A stretch of DNA of 64,000 bases from Pseudoalteromonas byunsanensis. GTDB taxonomy: Bacteria; Pseudomonadota; Gammaproteobacteria; Enterobacterales; Alteromonadaceae. Positions 17,852-27,124 of this stretch are shown here, in pieces (the stretch's first letter is position 1; the number at the start of each line of letters is the position of its first letter). The stretch lies in NCBI RefSeq assembly GCF_001854475.1, contig NZ_MNAN01000026.1:124001-188000 (forward strand), written 5' to 3'. A program made the position numbers and the translations under genes. The notes beneath the pieces are model-generated. The model was not told the DNA's origin and did not search any database. It saw nothing but the letters and a program-made list of their open reading frames with translations.

Positions 17852-19778
17852 TCACCTGACCATCACGTTAAGCTACTTATTGATTACCTTTTTACCGGTC
17901 ACACCTTTTGGTACACCATTTAATATCCTGATGCTATTGCTTGCAATTTGGCATGGTGTAATGGTGTATAAGAAAAATACCGGAGTGAAAAATTCACTGC
18001 TAAATATAATTGCAATATTAGGTATTGCAATAACGGTGATCTCCATAAACATTACAAACACCGTAGAGCTGTTCGTAGCCTTAATGCTACTTGCTTGCCA
18101 ATTGAAAGTACTACAAGCGACAACAAATAGACAATGGCAGCAGATCCATGTTTTGAATTTTTTCACCATACCTAGCGTATTTTTGTTCTCGCAAAGTTTA
18201 TATGTTGCACTTATGGTTATGATGCTGCTGGGAATAAACTTAGTGGCTATGTTGCAACTACAGCATAGAGCTTCGTTGGCATATTCAGGTAAATTCACGC
18301 TCTCAACAGTTTTACTTAGCATGGCACTGAGCATACTGTTATTAATATTTATGCCAAAGCTCCCTGCGTTTTGGCAAATGCCCGGCCCTACACTTGCGAA
18401 AACTGGTCTCACAGAAGATGTTGACCCGTTTAACATCGTAAAACTGGCAAAATCAGATGAATTGGCATTTAGAGCAATTTTCAGCGACGGTTCGCAACCA
18501 CAAATTAATACACCGCTTTATTGGCGTGCAATTATTCATGACAAGTTTGATGGTAACCAGTGGCGCATGTCAAATTTGCAAAACGTCTCTAGCAATTTGA
18601 CTGCCAATTCAAATCAGCCACCTTATAAAATTATTGCCCAAGCGAGTAATCTGCCATGGCTTTATGCCCTTGAACATGCGATTAGCCCAACAAAAGCGGT
18701 CAATAATAATTACTTTGGTACACTTTTTAGAACCGATAAGATTACCTCTACTTTCGAATATCAGGTGCAACCTGCTAATGCGCGCCAACAGGTTCATATG
18801 CCGAATTGGCAATATCGCTTTTATACCACCTTGCCAGAGCAGTTAAATCCAAAAACTCAGGCATTGGCTAAACAATGGGATCTTAGTTCAACGACGACCA
18901 AACAGTTTATCGACTTAATGCAGCTGTATTTTGTCACACAGGCGTTTAGTTACACACTTACCCCAGATGTCACTAATTCAGAACACAAAGTTGACCAGTT
19001 CTTATTTGAGTATAAAAATGGCTTTTGCGGACACTATGCTTCCAGCGTTGCTATTTTACTCAGAAGCGCAGGGATTCCTGCGCGTTTAGTTTCTGGGTAT
19101 TTAGGCGCTGAGTATAATAATCAACTTGGATACTTCAGTGTATACCAATACGACGCGCACGCATGGGTTGAATATTATGTGCCCAATGAAGGATGGAAAG
19201 TCTTAGACCCAACCGCTTGGGTTTCTCCTGATCGTCTGTTGGGGTCACTGTCTGAGCACCAAACATTAGCTGGCGAGTTTCAACAAAACCTGGGCTTAAG
19301 CCTCGTTGCATGGTCCGATTTTAAGGCTGTTAATTGGCTTAGATTACAATTGGAGCAGCTAGACTATCAATGGACACGATGGGTTTTGAACTTTGACCAA
19401 CAAAAGCAGGCGTCTCTTTTACAGGCTTTATTTGGTGCTAAAGGCAAGCAATGGGTTGGCGCGTTGGTGATTTTAATCATATCTGTAGTATTAACACTTT
19501 TGTTCTTTTACGTAAAACGGGCTCAGCAAGTAAAAGAAGCGCTCGCAATAAAACGCTACCGGCAATTAATTGGACTGTCGAAGAAGAACTTATCAGCAGC
19601 TCCACCCAAACGCGCTGTGGATGAGCTAATTCAGCAATTTACAGATCACCGTGAGATGTTGCAGCAATTTTATGCAGATTTTGCGGCAAATAGATATCAA
19701 GGCAAATCTTTTGGCAAAAACCAGAACAAACACGCCAAAAATTTGATAAATTCAATAAAAACAAAAGCAAAGAGATAG
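17841..19778 (+). CDS. TgpA-type membrane transglutaminase-like protein
   Basis: A 645-residue protein with an N-terminal set of six or so membrane helices (DUF3488 region, to about residue 180). A periplasmic domain carries a transglutaminase core: catalytic Cys in [10 protein letters not shown] (about residue 395), His in DAHAWVEYY (about 439) and Asp in [10 protein letters not shown] further membrane helix near residue 555 and a cytoplasmic tail (DUF4129-like) follow. P. aeruginosa TgpA is the known relative. The GTG start lies inside the end of the DUF58 gene, so translation is coupled. The substrate is unknown. Confidence 0.88.
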   Translation: MITNHLTITLSYLLITFLPVTPFGTPFNILMLLLAIWHGVMVYKKNTGVKNSLLNIIAILGIAITVISINITNTVELFVALMLLACQLKVLQATTNRQWQQIHVLNFFTIPSVFLFSQSLYVALMVMMLLGINLVAMLQLQHRASLAYSGKFTLSTVLLSMALSILLLIFMPKLPAFWQMPGPTLAKTGLTEDVDPFNIVKLAKSDELAFRAIFSDGSQPQINTPLYWRAIIHDKFDGNQWRMSNLQNVSSNLTANSNQPPYKIIAQASNLPWLYALEHAISPTKAVNNNYFGTLFRTDKITSTFEYQVQPANARQQVHMPNWQYRFYTTLPEQLNPKTQALAKQWDLSSTTTKQFIDLMQLYFVTQAFSYTLTPDVTNSEHKVDQFLFEYKNGFCGHYASSVAILLRSAGIPARLVSGYLGAEYNNQLGYFSVYQYDAHAWVEYYVPNEGWKVLDPTAWVSPDRLLGSLSEHQTLAGEFQQNLGLSLVAWSDFKAVNWLRLQLEQLDYQWTRWVLNFDQQKQASLLQALFGAKGKQWVGALVILIISVVLTLLFFYVKRAQQVKEALAIKRYRQLIGLSKKNLSAAPPKRAVDELIQQFTDHREMLQQFYADFAANRYQGKSFGKNQNKHAKNLINSIKTKAKR

Positions 19779-19780
19779 AT

Positions 19781-21103
19781 ATGAATGCAGTAATTATAGG
19801 CGTTTTATTAATGCTCAGTTTGGCGCTGCTGCGCGTCAATGTCATAGTGGCAATGACGGTTAGTGCGATGGTAGCCGGATTAAGTGCAGGACTTGGACTT
19901 AACGACACAATGAATGCCTTTAACAGTGGCCTATCTGGGGGCGCGGAAATTGCGCTCAGTTATGCTATGTTGGGCGGGTTTGCAGTAGCAATTTCAAAAT
20001 CTGGATTGACGCATATTTTGGCTCAGAAACTATTGAGTTTGGTCGATAACTCTGACGAAGCCCATACTAGAGTGCTGAGCTTTACCATTATGAGTATTAT
20101 CCTGCTATGTGCAGTTGCCTCGCAAAACCTCATCCCTGTGCATATCGCATTTATACCCATTCTAATCCCACCGTTACTGACAATTCTAAACAAGCTTTCT
20201 TTAGATAGACGAGCTATTGCTTGTATTTTGACATTTGGTCTGGCAACGTCATATATGGTACTTCCCTACGGTTTTGGTGGTATTTACCTTTACTCAATCT
20301 TGCATAAAAACCTAACGGATAATGGCTTAGATATGGTCAATACTCAAGTTCCTATGGCAATGATAATCCCTGCAATAGGAATGCTGGTAGGCTTAGTCAT
20401 CGCCGTTTTTGTGAGCTATCGTAAAGGTCGAGAATACAAACACAACGAAGCAAGCGAAGTTGCCGCCGCGAAAGAAATTGAAAACCCCAAAAAGGTGATG
20501 ATAATCGGCGCTATAGCGGTTATCAGTTCATTACTAGCTCAAAACATTAGTGGTTCGATGATCTTGGGTGGCTTAGTGGGTGTCATGATGTTTAGCGTTT
20601 TCGGCATCGTCAAGTGGGAACAAAGCTCAGATGTTTTCAGTCGCGGTGTTGCTATGATGGCCATGATTGGCTTTATCATGATTTCGGCGCAAGGCTTTGC
20701 ATCTGTAATGAAAGCTACCGGTGATGTGGCGAGTTTAGTCGAGGCTTGTTCACAGTTTATTGGTGACAACAAACCGTTAGCTGCTGCAATGATTTTACTA
20801 GTTGGTTTGCTAATTACCATGGGGATTGGCAGTTCATTCTCCACGGTTCCCATTATCGCTACGCTATTTGTGCCTTTATGTATGGAAGTAGGCTTTTCAG
20901 TGATGGCAACCGCAGCGCTTGTTGGTACTGCTGGCGCGCTGGGCGATGCAGGCTCCCCTGCTTCCGACTCGACCTTAGGACCAACATCTGGGTTAAACGC
21001 CGATGGTCAACATGACCATATTTGGGATTCTGTTGTGCCCACATTTATACACTTCAACATCCCGTTGCTTATATTTGGCTGGATAGCTGCAATGGTGCTG
21101 TAA
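19781..21103 (+). CDS. Na+/H+ antiporter family protein (COG2056 type)
   Basis: A 440-residue integral membrane protein with about eleven hydrophobic segments. [39 protein letters not shown] and the C-terminal [20 protein letters not shown] are characteristic of the predicted Na+/H+ antiporter family related to NhaC. The ion specificity is predicted only. It starts two bases after the transglutaminase stop, so it is probably the last gene of that operon, although a functional link is not obvious. A strong terminator follows. Confidence 0.85.
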   Translation: MNAVIIGVLLMLSLALLRVNVIVAMTVSAMVAGLSAGLGLNDTMNAFNSGLSGGAEIALSYAMLGGFAVAISKSGLTHILAQKLLSLVDNSDEAHTRVLSFTIMSIILLCAVASQNLIPVHIAFIPILIPPLLTILNKLSLDRRAIACILTFGLATSYMVLPYGFGGIYLYSILHKNLTDNGLDMVNTQVPMAMIIPAIGMLVGLVIAVFVSYRKGREYKHNEASEVAAAKEIENPKKVMIIGAIAVISSLLAQNISGSMILGGLVGVMMFSVFGIVKWEQSSDVFSRGVAMMAMIGFIMISAQGFASVMKATGDVASLVEACSQFIGDNKPLAAAMILLVGLLITMGIGSSFSTVPIIATLFVPLCMEVGFSVMATAALVGTAGALGDAGSPASDSTLGPTSGLNADGQHDHIWDSVVPTFIHFNIPLLIFGWIAAMVL

Positions 21104-21121
21104 TTATTTGAGTTTTACTTT

Positions 21122-21152
21122 AAAAGGCTTATCGAAGTGATAAGCCTTTTTT
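21122..21152 (+). terminator. Rho-independent terminator after the antiporter gene
   Basis: AAAAGGCTTATC pairs with GATAAGCCTTTT around GAAGT and is followed by a T-run, 19 bases after the stop. Confidence 0.88.
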
Positions 21153-21567
21153 GTTTAACTGGACAAAAATTAGGAATTTGAAGATCTATATTACCCTACA
21201 CTCAATTAACTTTTAGCATATGTGTTGATGACGACATCAACGTAATCTTTTTTTTCCCCTATCGCTATGAGGCTGTAACGGTTGGTTTCGTCACCATTGT
21301 TTTTTATCTATACGCTGAGATATAAAATGACTTTCAGATTTTATTTTTAGTAGATCAGCCAATACAAGTTTGTAACTGATAAACAACGACTTTATATATC
21401 GAGTAAGCTAGAACAATAACATAAAATAACCATATAGTTGAAACCTCTTCCTTTCTACCGCCTTACAATAACGTTTTTGTAGAAAACGAGTTTTAAAATT
21501 TATGTTTATTGCTAAGTAATATAGAACCAAGCACCTGTATGATGTGTTCTTGTGGTAATTCATAAAG
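21153..21567. other. Gene-free stretch with an isolated hairpin
   Basis: No credible coding frame is seen. The only structure is a terminator-like hairpin at 21224-21255. The rest is AT-rich without evident repeats. Confidence 0.5.
21224..21255 (+). terminator. Orphan terminator-like hairpin
   Basis: GTTGATG and CATCAAC arms around ACGA are followed six bases later by eight Ts. No gene ends here, since the antiporter has its own terminator 70 bases upstream. It may be a back-up terminator or the 3' end of a small RNA. Confidence 0.4.
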
Positions 21568-21584
21568 AGGGCGGTGGCCGCCCT
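21568..21584 (-). terminator. Hairpin after the thioesterase gene
   Basis: AGGGCGG and CCGCCCT arms around TGG lie 26 bases beyond the end of the minus-strand thioesterase gene. Its reading direction gives only a modest T-rich tail. Confidence 0.5.
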
Positions 21585-21609
21585 TGCTTTTATTTGTATA
21601 CTGGACAGG

Positions 21610-22044
21610 TTATTCTTTAAATCCTGATAACATTTTCTCACAAACTACAGGCGTTGGTCTGTGGTTATCATCAACCGCTACAAAAGTAAAACTACCTGAT
21701 ATGGCCAAGTGCTTGTCATCTTTATGCATTCGCTCTAGATAAATCTCTACTTCAACTTTCAAACTGGTGTTACCAACATGTACGACTCGAGACACTAGCT
21801 CTGCAAATGTGCCTGCAGGAATTGCTTCTTTGAAGTCTACTCGGTCTGATGAAATAGTTACCAAGGGCTTTCGACAAAACCGAGTCGCCGCGATGAAAGC
21901 AACCTCATCCATCCAAGCTAACGCATCTCCACCAAACAAGGTGTTATGATGGTTTGTTCTACCAGGGAAGACGGTCTTTGTTACCGAAGTTACTGAGTCT
22001 TCTATGCGTTTTGCAATAATTGCGTCTTTATCTGTCTGTGTCAT
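21610..22044 (-). CDS. Acyl-CoA thioesterase, hotdog fold (YciA/BACH-like)
   Basis: A 144-residue cytoplasmic enzyme that hydrolyses acyl-CoA thioesters. The hotdog motif region NHHNTLFGGDALAWMDEVAF contains the conserved Asn and Asp, and SSDRVDFKEAIPAGTFAELV is the second family block. Its start overlaps the stop of the M23 peptidase gene by four bases, so it is the last gene of a three-gene minus-strand operon (QueD-like, peptidase, thioesterase). Chain-length preference cannot be read from the sequence. Confidence 0.88.
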   Translation of the reverse strand: MTQTDKDAIIAKRIEDSVTSVTKTVFPGRTNHHNTLFGGDALAWMDEVAFIAATRFCRKPLVTISSDRVDFKEAIPAGTFAELVSRVVHVGNTSLKVEVEIYLERMHKDDKHLAISGSFTFVAVDDNHRPTPVVCEKMLSGFKE

Positions 22045-22865
22045 TTACTACTTTTGCTCGCCAATGTGTCTTGCATTAATAACTGTGGATCTAGACGTTC
22101 ATTATACCAATTAAAACGCCAGTCCAAATGTGGGCCGGTTACCCTGCCCGTTGCTCCAATATCTGCAAAGTGATCGCCGGTTTCTAATTGGTCGCCCACT
22201 TTGACATGAAGTTTACTCAAATGAATGTATGTAGAGCTGACTCCGTAGCCATGGTCGACAATCACTGTTCCACCGCTGTAATACAGATCAGCATCAGCAA
22301 AGGTAACTACGCCCGGTAGTGGAGCCAATACTGGTGTGCCAGTTTTATTTGCTATATCAAGTCCATAATGTGGGTTACGAGGCTTACCATTAAAGAACCT
22401 TTGACTGCCATAAACACCTGATATTCTACCCGGGGCAGGCCTAAATACAGGCTCTTTAAAATACTCTAATCGAGATTCTGTAGCGCGCGCTTCTCTAACA
22501 GCTTTGGCCTCTTGGCGAATACGTTTTAGTACAGAATCAGGAGGAGACACATACTTTTTCTCAACTCCTGTAATACGGTCAATTTTGAACTCGCGTTCCG
22601 TGATCACCAGTTCCTTGCTGTGTTGTTTGTTATCATTATCAACCCAGCTTAATGTATGAGTAGTTTGCGCATCGCGGCCAAAACCAAATACAAACTCTCC
22701 GTCATTGGTAAGTTTTAGCTGTTTATCATTGAAGCTTACCTGTTTAACATTGGCAATTTTACCAATCACCATCCCGCCTTGGGTCAGGTTGCCTTTTAGT
22801 TCAAGTGCGTTGACATTGAGCGCTGTTAAAATCGACAATGCGAGCACTATCCCTTTTTTAAGCAT
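22041..22865 (-). CDS. Secreted M23 family metallopeptidase
   Basis: A 274-residue exported protein: signal peptide MLKKGIVLALSILTALNVNA, a beta-rich N-terminal part, then an M23 (LytM-like) peptidase domain. Zinc-site residues are in NPHYGLDIAN and GPHLDWRFNWYNERLDP, the latter carrying HLD where many relatives have HxH, as in several gammaproteobacterial members. It probably cleaves peptidoglycan cross-links in the periplasm. I chose the ATG at 22865 because AAAGGAGCG lies just upstream and the signal peptide then begins correctly. It overlaps the QueD-like gene by 8 bases. Confidence 0.85.
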   Translation of the reverse strand: MLKKGIVLALSILTALNVNALELKGNLTQGGMVIGKIANVKQVSFNDKQLKLTNDGEFVFGFGRDAQTTHTLSWVDNDNKQHSKELVITEREFKIDRITGVEKKYVSPPDSVLKRIRQEAKAVREARATESRLEYFKEPVFRPAPGRISGVYGSQRFFNGKPRNPHYGLDIANKTGTPVLAPLPGVVTFADADLYYSGGTVIVDHGYGVSSTYIHLSKLHVKVGDQLETGDHFADIGATGRVTGPHLDWRFNWYNERLDPQLLMQDTLASKSSK

Positions 22866-23715
22866 ATGCAATCGCTCCTTTACCCACTCCTTCGTAGGCT
22901 TTAACCATAATTTCTTTTTCCGCAGACTCAAGTTTTATTTGGTGCGCCAAATATTCAGCGATACATTCAACGGTGGTATCACAAGGAAGAATGTCACAGC
23001 GCTTGCGACTGATAGCTAATTCAAAATAGCCTTGAGTTGCGTCATAGGCAAAGCAGACATCTCCATCTAGCGCCTTTACATGGCGAAGCTGCTGTGGCTG
23101 TATTATATCTTCCTCTGTTCCTAGGTAGATATCTTGCCATTTACTTGCCCATAGCTTTTGCAAACGAGGATGTTTCATGCCATCTACGAATACACCTATC
23201 TGTGAACGGTGGCCGTGAATGATACGTTGACAGTTACCATCGTGCTTTTTCAAACCGTGGCTGTAATGGTAGTAAAAGCTCTCTGCTTTCTCCGCTCGCA
23301 ACTCTATACCTATATCTTTTACGTTTTCAGGCATTTTTGGCATGATCACAGATTTGAGAAATTCAACAACAGAATGCTCATCTACCTTGTCACCGTCAAG
23401 CAAGCACACTGATTGTTCGGGTGCGCTCATCGCTAAATGATAGCCATCGCCAAACTGACAGTCTAATTCAACACGACCGTCTTTGATATCTACGGTTCCG
23501 TTCAACCCTTTTGCAATAGCAAGCTTATGATCTATGGTGTCATCGATAATGCGCTTGATTTGCTTTTTAACCAGCGCGAAATCTAAAACCATAGATTCAT
23601 TATTTAGTTGACCGTGCAAGGTCAAATCAACTATCCAGCTTTCACCCACTGCGCCACGCTGATTACAAAGGTAAGAAAAATCAATCACTGTCAGTGAATC
23701 TACAAAAAGGATCAT
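22858..23715 (-). CDS. Tandem QueD-like (6-pyruvoyl-tetrahydropterin synthase family) protein
   Basis: A 285-residue protein made of two related T-fold halves of the 6-carboxytetrahydropterin/6-pyruvoyl-tetrahydropterin synthase family. The first half shows GESWIVDLTLHGQL and MVLDFALVKKQIKRII with DHKLAI. The second shows HDGNCQRIIHGHRSQIGVF, including the HGH zinc-site motif (about residues 167-169) that the first half lacks. Normal QueD is about 120-150 residues and single-domain, so this may have a different role. It heads a three-gene operon with an M23 peptidase and a thioesterase. Confidence 0.75.
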   Translation of the reverse strand: MILFVDSLTVIDFSYLCNQRGAVGESWIVDLTLHGQLNNESMVLDFALVKKQIKRIIDDTIDHKLAIAKGLNGTVDIKDGRVELDCQFGDGYHLAMSAPEQSVCLLDGDKVDEHSVVEFLKSVIMPKMPENVKDIGIELRAEKAESFYYHYSHGLKKHDGNCQRIIHGHRSQIGVFVDGMKHPRLQKLWASKWQDIYLGTEEDIIQPQQLRHVKALDGDVCFAYDATQGYFELAISRKRCDILPCDTTVECIAEYLAHQIKLESAEKEIMVKAYEGVGKGAIAYA

Positions 23716-23806
23716 AAACTTCCGATAATCTAATCAAACTATGGTCGTTATTATAAAGTTTTTTAAGACAAATATCGCGTCAAACCGTAAGAGAATTGCA
23801 TTTTAA

Positions 23807-23821
23807 TGAGAATTATTCTTA
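23807..23821. promoter_or_regulatory. Weak Fur-box-like sequence
   Basis: TGAGAATTATTCTTA resembles the 7-1-7 Fur consensus (TGATAATnATTATCA) at 11 of 14 defined positions. It lies between the divergent QueD-like and fabA genes. Support is by resemblance only. Confidence 0.25.
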
Positions 23822-23852
23822 CATAAGACACAAATTTAACTGTTCAGAGTTG

Positions 23853-23876
23853 TTTAGCGTACATCTGTACGCTAAA
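23853..23876. promoter_or_regulatory. FabR-type operator upstream of fabA
   Basis: The arms TTTAGCGTACA and TGTACGCTAAA are perfect complements separated by TC. The core AGCGTACAnnTGTACGCT closely resembles the palindrome bound by the TetR-family repressor FabR at fabA and fabB in E. coli. It sits 34 bases before the fabA ATG, where it would overlap the promoter. No FabR gene is in the window. Confidence 0.8.
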
Positions 23877-23910
23877 GTAACCCGGAAATTTTCAGCAAAG
23901 ATTGTGAACT

Positions 23911-24426
23911 ATGGAACCAAAAAATAGCTATACAAAAGAAGAATTAATCCTATGTGGTCGCGGTGAAATGTTTGGCGAAGGTAACTGCCGCTTGCCAAGT
24001 GACAACATGTTAATGATGGACCGAATCGTTGAAATCAATGATGATGGCGGTGAGTTTGGAAAAGGTCACATTATTGCTGAGCTTGATATCAATCCTGAGC
24101 TTTGGTTCTTTGATTGTCACTTTAAAGGTGATCCGGTAATGCCAGGCTGCTTAGGTCTTGATGCTATGTGGCAACTTGTTGGCTTTTTCTTAGGATGGTC
24201 GGGCGGCCCTGGCCTTGGTCGTGCACTAGGTGTGGGTGAAGTAAAATTTACCGGTCAGATCCTGCCTACCGCGAAAAAAGTAACATATCGCATCGACATG
24301 AAACGTGTTATCAAGCGTAAATTATTTATGGGTATGGCTGATGGCACTGTTGAAGTAGACGGCCGCGTGATATACGAAGCAAAAGACTTAAAAGTTGGTC
24401 TTTTCCAAGATACCAGTGCATTTTAA
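23911..24426 (+). CDS. fabA: 3-hydroxydecanoyl-ACP dehydratase/isomerase
   Basis: FabA dehydrates 3-hydroxydecanoyl-ACP and isomerises the product to cis-3-decenoyl-ACP, the branch point for unsaturated fatty acids. The 171-residue length is exact for the family. Catalytic His70 and Asp84 lie in [14 protein letters not shown] and [10 protein letters not shown]. The gene is monocistronic, preceded by a perfect FabR-like operator and followed by a long hairpin shared with the convergent rmf gene. Confidence 0.97.
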   Translation: MEPKNSYTKEELILCGRGEMFGEGNCRLPSDNMLMMDRIVEINDDGGEFGKGHIIAELDINPELWFFDCHFKGDPVMPGCLGLDAMWQLVGFFLGWSGGPGLGRALGVGEVKFTGQILPTAKKVTYRIDMKRVIKRKLFMGMADGTVEVDGRVIYEAKDLKVGLFQDTSAF

Positions 24427-24440
24427 TAGTGAAAAACTGG

Positions 24441-24482
24441 TACATACAACAAAGCCCCAAAAGAGGGGCTTTGTTGTATGTA
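24441..24482. terminator. Long bidirectional terminator hairpin between fabA and rmf
   Basis: Perfect 18-bp arms (TACATACAACAAAGCCCC and its complement) enclose a 6-base loop between the convergent fabA and rmf genes. Confidence 0.85.
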
Positions 24483-24498
24483 ATCTGTGTTTTATGAA

Positions 24499-24669
24499 TT
24501 AGGTTTTGAAGGTATTACGATTTTCAATCGCTTCGCGCCATCCACCCAGCCATTCTGATCTAGGCTCTACTTGTTGGTATGGACATAAGTCTTTTGATCT
24601 GCCAGCTAATCCTGCTTTAAATCCTTGTGAATGTGCTCTTTCTAAGCGATCTCTTTTCTGTCTCTTCAT
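24499..24669 (-). CDS. rmf: Ribosome modulation factor
   Basis: RMF dimerises 70S ribosomes into inactive 100S particles in stationary phase. The 56-residue protein begins MKRQKRDRLERAHSQGFKAG and contains AGRSKDLCPYQ and SEWLGGWREA, nearly identical to E. coli RMF. I chose the ATG at 24669 because RMF homologues start exactly there and GAGG lies upstream. An in-frame ATG five codons earlier is not supported. The 716-base region upstream is free of genes. Confidence 0.95.
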   Translation of the reverse strand: MKRQKRDRLERAHSQGFKAGLAGRSKDLCPYQQVEPRSEWLGGWREAIENRNTFKT

Positions 24670-25385
24670 AGGTAAAATCCTCACCTTTTCTTTTCAATGA
24701 TGCAGCGACCAAGACGGTCTCTGACATTTAATAATTAGTTAATAAAACCGTCGTTATCAACTCATAGCGCATTTAATTTTCGCTAATGAAGGCGTGTTTT
24801 GTAGCACCCTCTTGATAACACAGAAATTGTTTTTTAACTGATGCGTATTACGCGCACATCACGCAGTATTGAATTATTGAGAACAACCAACTTGGGCGAG
24901 CCTGCTACGCACAATTGAACGGACGCATCACTCGCTATAAAGTTAGTACAGAGCGGGGTTGGCCAAACCTTCATCTTCAATAAATCATATTCGCCCAATC
25001 CATGCAATGATATTTATCAAGGTTTTTTTTAGAGCTGTTAACAGTTAAATTAATTATCTATTGATTTTGGATGGTTTGATTATAGAATCCAATAAAATTG
25101 TATTTTTTGGATTAAAACCACCTGTGATTATATAAAAAAACATTCATAATTTTGACATAAAAACTTTCCTTTTGAATTCAATGCTCAACAAAAAACCTCC
25201 ATAACAGACCACTTTAATTCCAAAAAATCGTCCCCATAACTTGGTTTATTTTCAAAATACATTGACGCTATTTTTGTATTGGCACCTTAATACCTGCCAT
25301 TTTTATTTAACTTGGGTCAACAAACGGCTATAGGAGTGTCATGAGTTAATACTTCTGTATTGCCTGCGATATTTCTTCGCCAAAA
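24670..25385. other. Long gene-free region upstream of rmf
   Basis: It contains the rmf promoter and leader and the 3' side of the cupin-halogenase operon. A 25-codon plus-strand frame at 24841 has no ribosome-binding site. No repeats, tRNA or clear terminator were found. The half near rmf (24840-25010) is less AT-rich than the rest and could hold a small RNA. Confidence 0.45.
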
Positions 25386-26393
25386 CTAGCGATTAAGTTG
25401 CTGCAATATTTTCCAACGAATTTGTCTAGCCTGTACGTCATCTATATTCCCTAAACTCCCTAACGCTTCTTTTTCGATATGCTCATGAGTATTGTCAGAA
25501 AAAACATAGTGGTCGAATATCGCTTTCCACGCTTGTTTTTGAGCTGGCGGTAAATGCCCAATAGACATTATGGCGTGATTTAATACATCCGTAGGTAAAC
25601 CTAAATATGCATCGGTTTCACGCCACCAATAATTTATCAAGGCATTGATAGTGGAAGTACTTCTAACATGGTGCCACCACATACTGGGAATATAGATAGC
25701 ATCCCCAGGTGCTAACTCAGCGTATAAGCTTTGCTCTAGTGCACTTTGAAACTTGGGAAATTTTTGACTGTCTGGGGCGTTGAAATTAACCATGCTGACT
25801 ATCTGACCTGCCGGAGTGAAGTCAATTGGCCCAGGATATAAAGCATCGATCTGATCTGGCCCAAACATGGTAAATTGCCTTTTGCCAGCAACAACGCAGG
25901 CAATATTTTGTGGAATATCATAGTGGGCAGCAACTTCGCTACGATTACCTAGCCACAGACTCACCAACGGCGAATAATCAAGCATAGGCAAAGCATTTTC
26001 TTGTGCAAAGTTCGGCAAGCAGTATCCTAACGTTGTCGAGCCCATATAAATACTCTGCTGATTATCTGCCTGTTGATTTTGAAGCCGTGAAAGAACATCA
26101 CTGAGATGCGTTTTTATCTGACTGAAGTTTTTTTTGGTTTGGCTCTCGTCATAAAAAAACCGTCCATTGTACTTTGCCTCACACTCATAAGCATAAACAC
26201 TCGCATTGGCATCAAAATGCTTAAGATAGTTACAAAATCTATCATCTGAGTCTAAAGCTGCCGCAACAACGGGCCAATGCGAAACCACACCTTTAAACAC
26301 CAAGGGCTGTGGGTTATCAGTGCATAACTGCCCATGAACCAACGCAACCATTTCCTCTGGTGCCAAATCATGGTACTGAGTAATTTGCTCCAT
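25386..26393 (-). CDS. Cupin-like/JmjC-type domain protein of the TonB-receptor locus
   Basis: A 335-residue protein of the cupin-like (JmjC-related) group. The probable metal site is HYD in EVAAHYDIPQNIACVVAGK and a later histidine in SMWWHHVRST. PGDAIYIPSMWWHH is the family hallmark. Relatives are Fe(II)/2-oxoglutarate hydroxylases, but the substrate here is unknown. It is the last of four genes: TonB receptor, halogenase-like flavoprotein, SapC and this one. Such sets are recurrent beside TonB receptors for carbohydrates in marine bacteria. Confidence 0.8.
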   Translation of the reverse strand: MEQITQYHDLAPEEMVALVHGQLCTDNPQPLVFKGVVSHWPVVAAALDSDDRFCNYLKHFDANASVYAYECEAKYNGRFFYDESQTKKNFSQIKTHLSDVLSRLQNQQADNQQSIYMGSTTLGYCLPNFAQENALPMLDYSPLVSLWLGNRSEVAAHYDIPQNIACVVAGKRQFTMFGPDQIDALYPGPIDFTPAGQIVSMVNFNAPDSQKFPKFQSALEQSLYAELAPGDAIYIPSMWWHHVRSTSTINALINYWWRETDAYLGLPTDVLNHAIMSIGHLPPAQKQAWKAIFDHYVFSDNTHEHIEKEALGSLGNIDDVQARQIRWKILQQLNR

Positions 26394-26409
26394 TCGCTAA
26401 TAACACTCC

Positions 26410-27111
26410 CTAACGTGTCTTTCTCTTAATCAGAGACTTAAGCTGACCGAGCGATGCCAACACCATATAGATGTGTTGCAAGTACCCTTTTTTATGTAAG
26501 GTTAACACTGCTTCGTCCGTTAAGCCGCAAAGTGCATCCTCATTGATGGTGTATAGGCCATGCAATTGTTGAGTGCCAATATTGATCAACGCGCTTTCCA
26601 GTAGCTTAAAGTCTATCAAGTCTTTTAAGAATGCTTGGTTTTCATCATGACCACGATGAATAGTCAGCAAAACCGCATTAATCTTTTGTAAGTACTGTGT
26701 CATGCCCCCTTGTGGCGTAAACAAAGGTTCTCCGTGTGTTGTATTTACCCTTGGGTGCGCTATGTCGATATGTATTGCGGGTTCTTGTATTGGAATACCG
26801 TTTTGTTGCTTCTCAACAAAGCCAATCAAAAACGGTTGACGTTGGATGCTAAGTGGAATGTAATCAGCATCCCATTTATCGTCCTGTAGATATAAATTTT
26901 CTTTTTCATTGAAGCCTAGTAATACTACCGATTGAAACTGACCTGTAGCGGCATCTTTTTTAAAGAATATTGGATATTCACTTTGCAGCTGAGCATATTC
27001 ATTAGGGAACACTCTGGCAACACTGACGTTATCACCAAGTTGCTCATTGTAGTTTGTGATGACTTTAATATCTTTATGAGTAATGTTGTCAAGCAACTGT
27101 TCTTGGGACAT
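26410..27111 (-). CDS. SapC-family protein
   Basis: The 233-residue protein belongs to the SapC family, named after an S-layer protein region and often found between halogenase-like and cupin-like genes in TonB-receptor loci. Visible features include VFPNEYAQLQSEYPIFFKKD near the start and DDKWDADYIPLSIQRQPFLI. No signal peptide is seen, so it is probably cytoplasmic. AAGGAG lies five bases before the ATG. It sits 13 bases after the halogenase-like gene, in the same operon. Function unknown. Confidence 0.82.
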   Translation of the reverse strand: MSQEQLLDNITHKDIKVITNYNEQLGDNVSVARVFPNEYAQLQSEYPIFFKKDAATGQFQSVVLLGFNEKENLYLQDDKWDADYIPLSIQRQPFLIGFVEKQQNGIPIQEPAIHIDIAHPRVNTTHGEPLFTPQGGMTQYLQKINAVLLTIHRGHDENQAFLKDLIDFKLLESALINIGTQQLHGLYTINEDALCGLTDEAVLTLHKKGYLQHIYMVLASLGQLKSLIKRKTR

Positions 27112-27124
27112 AGGAACTCCTTAG

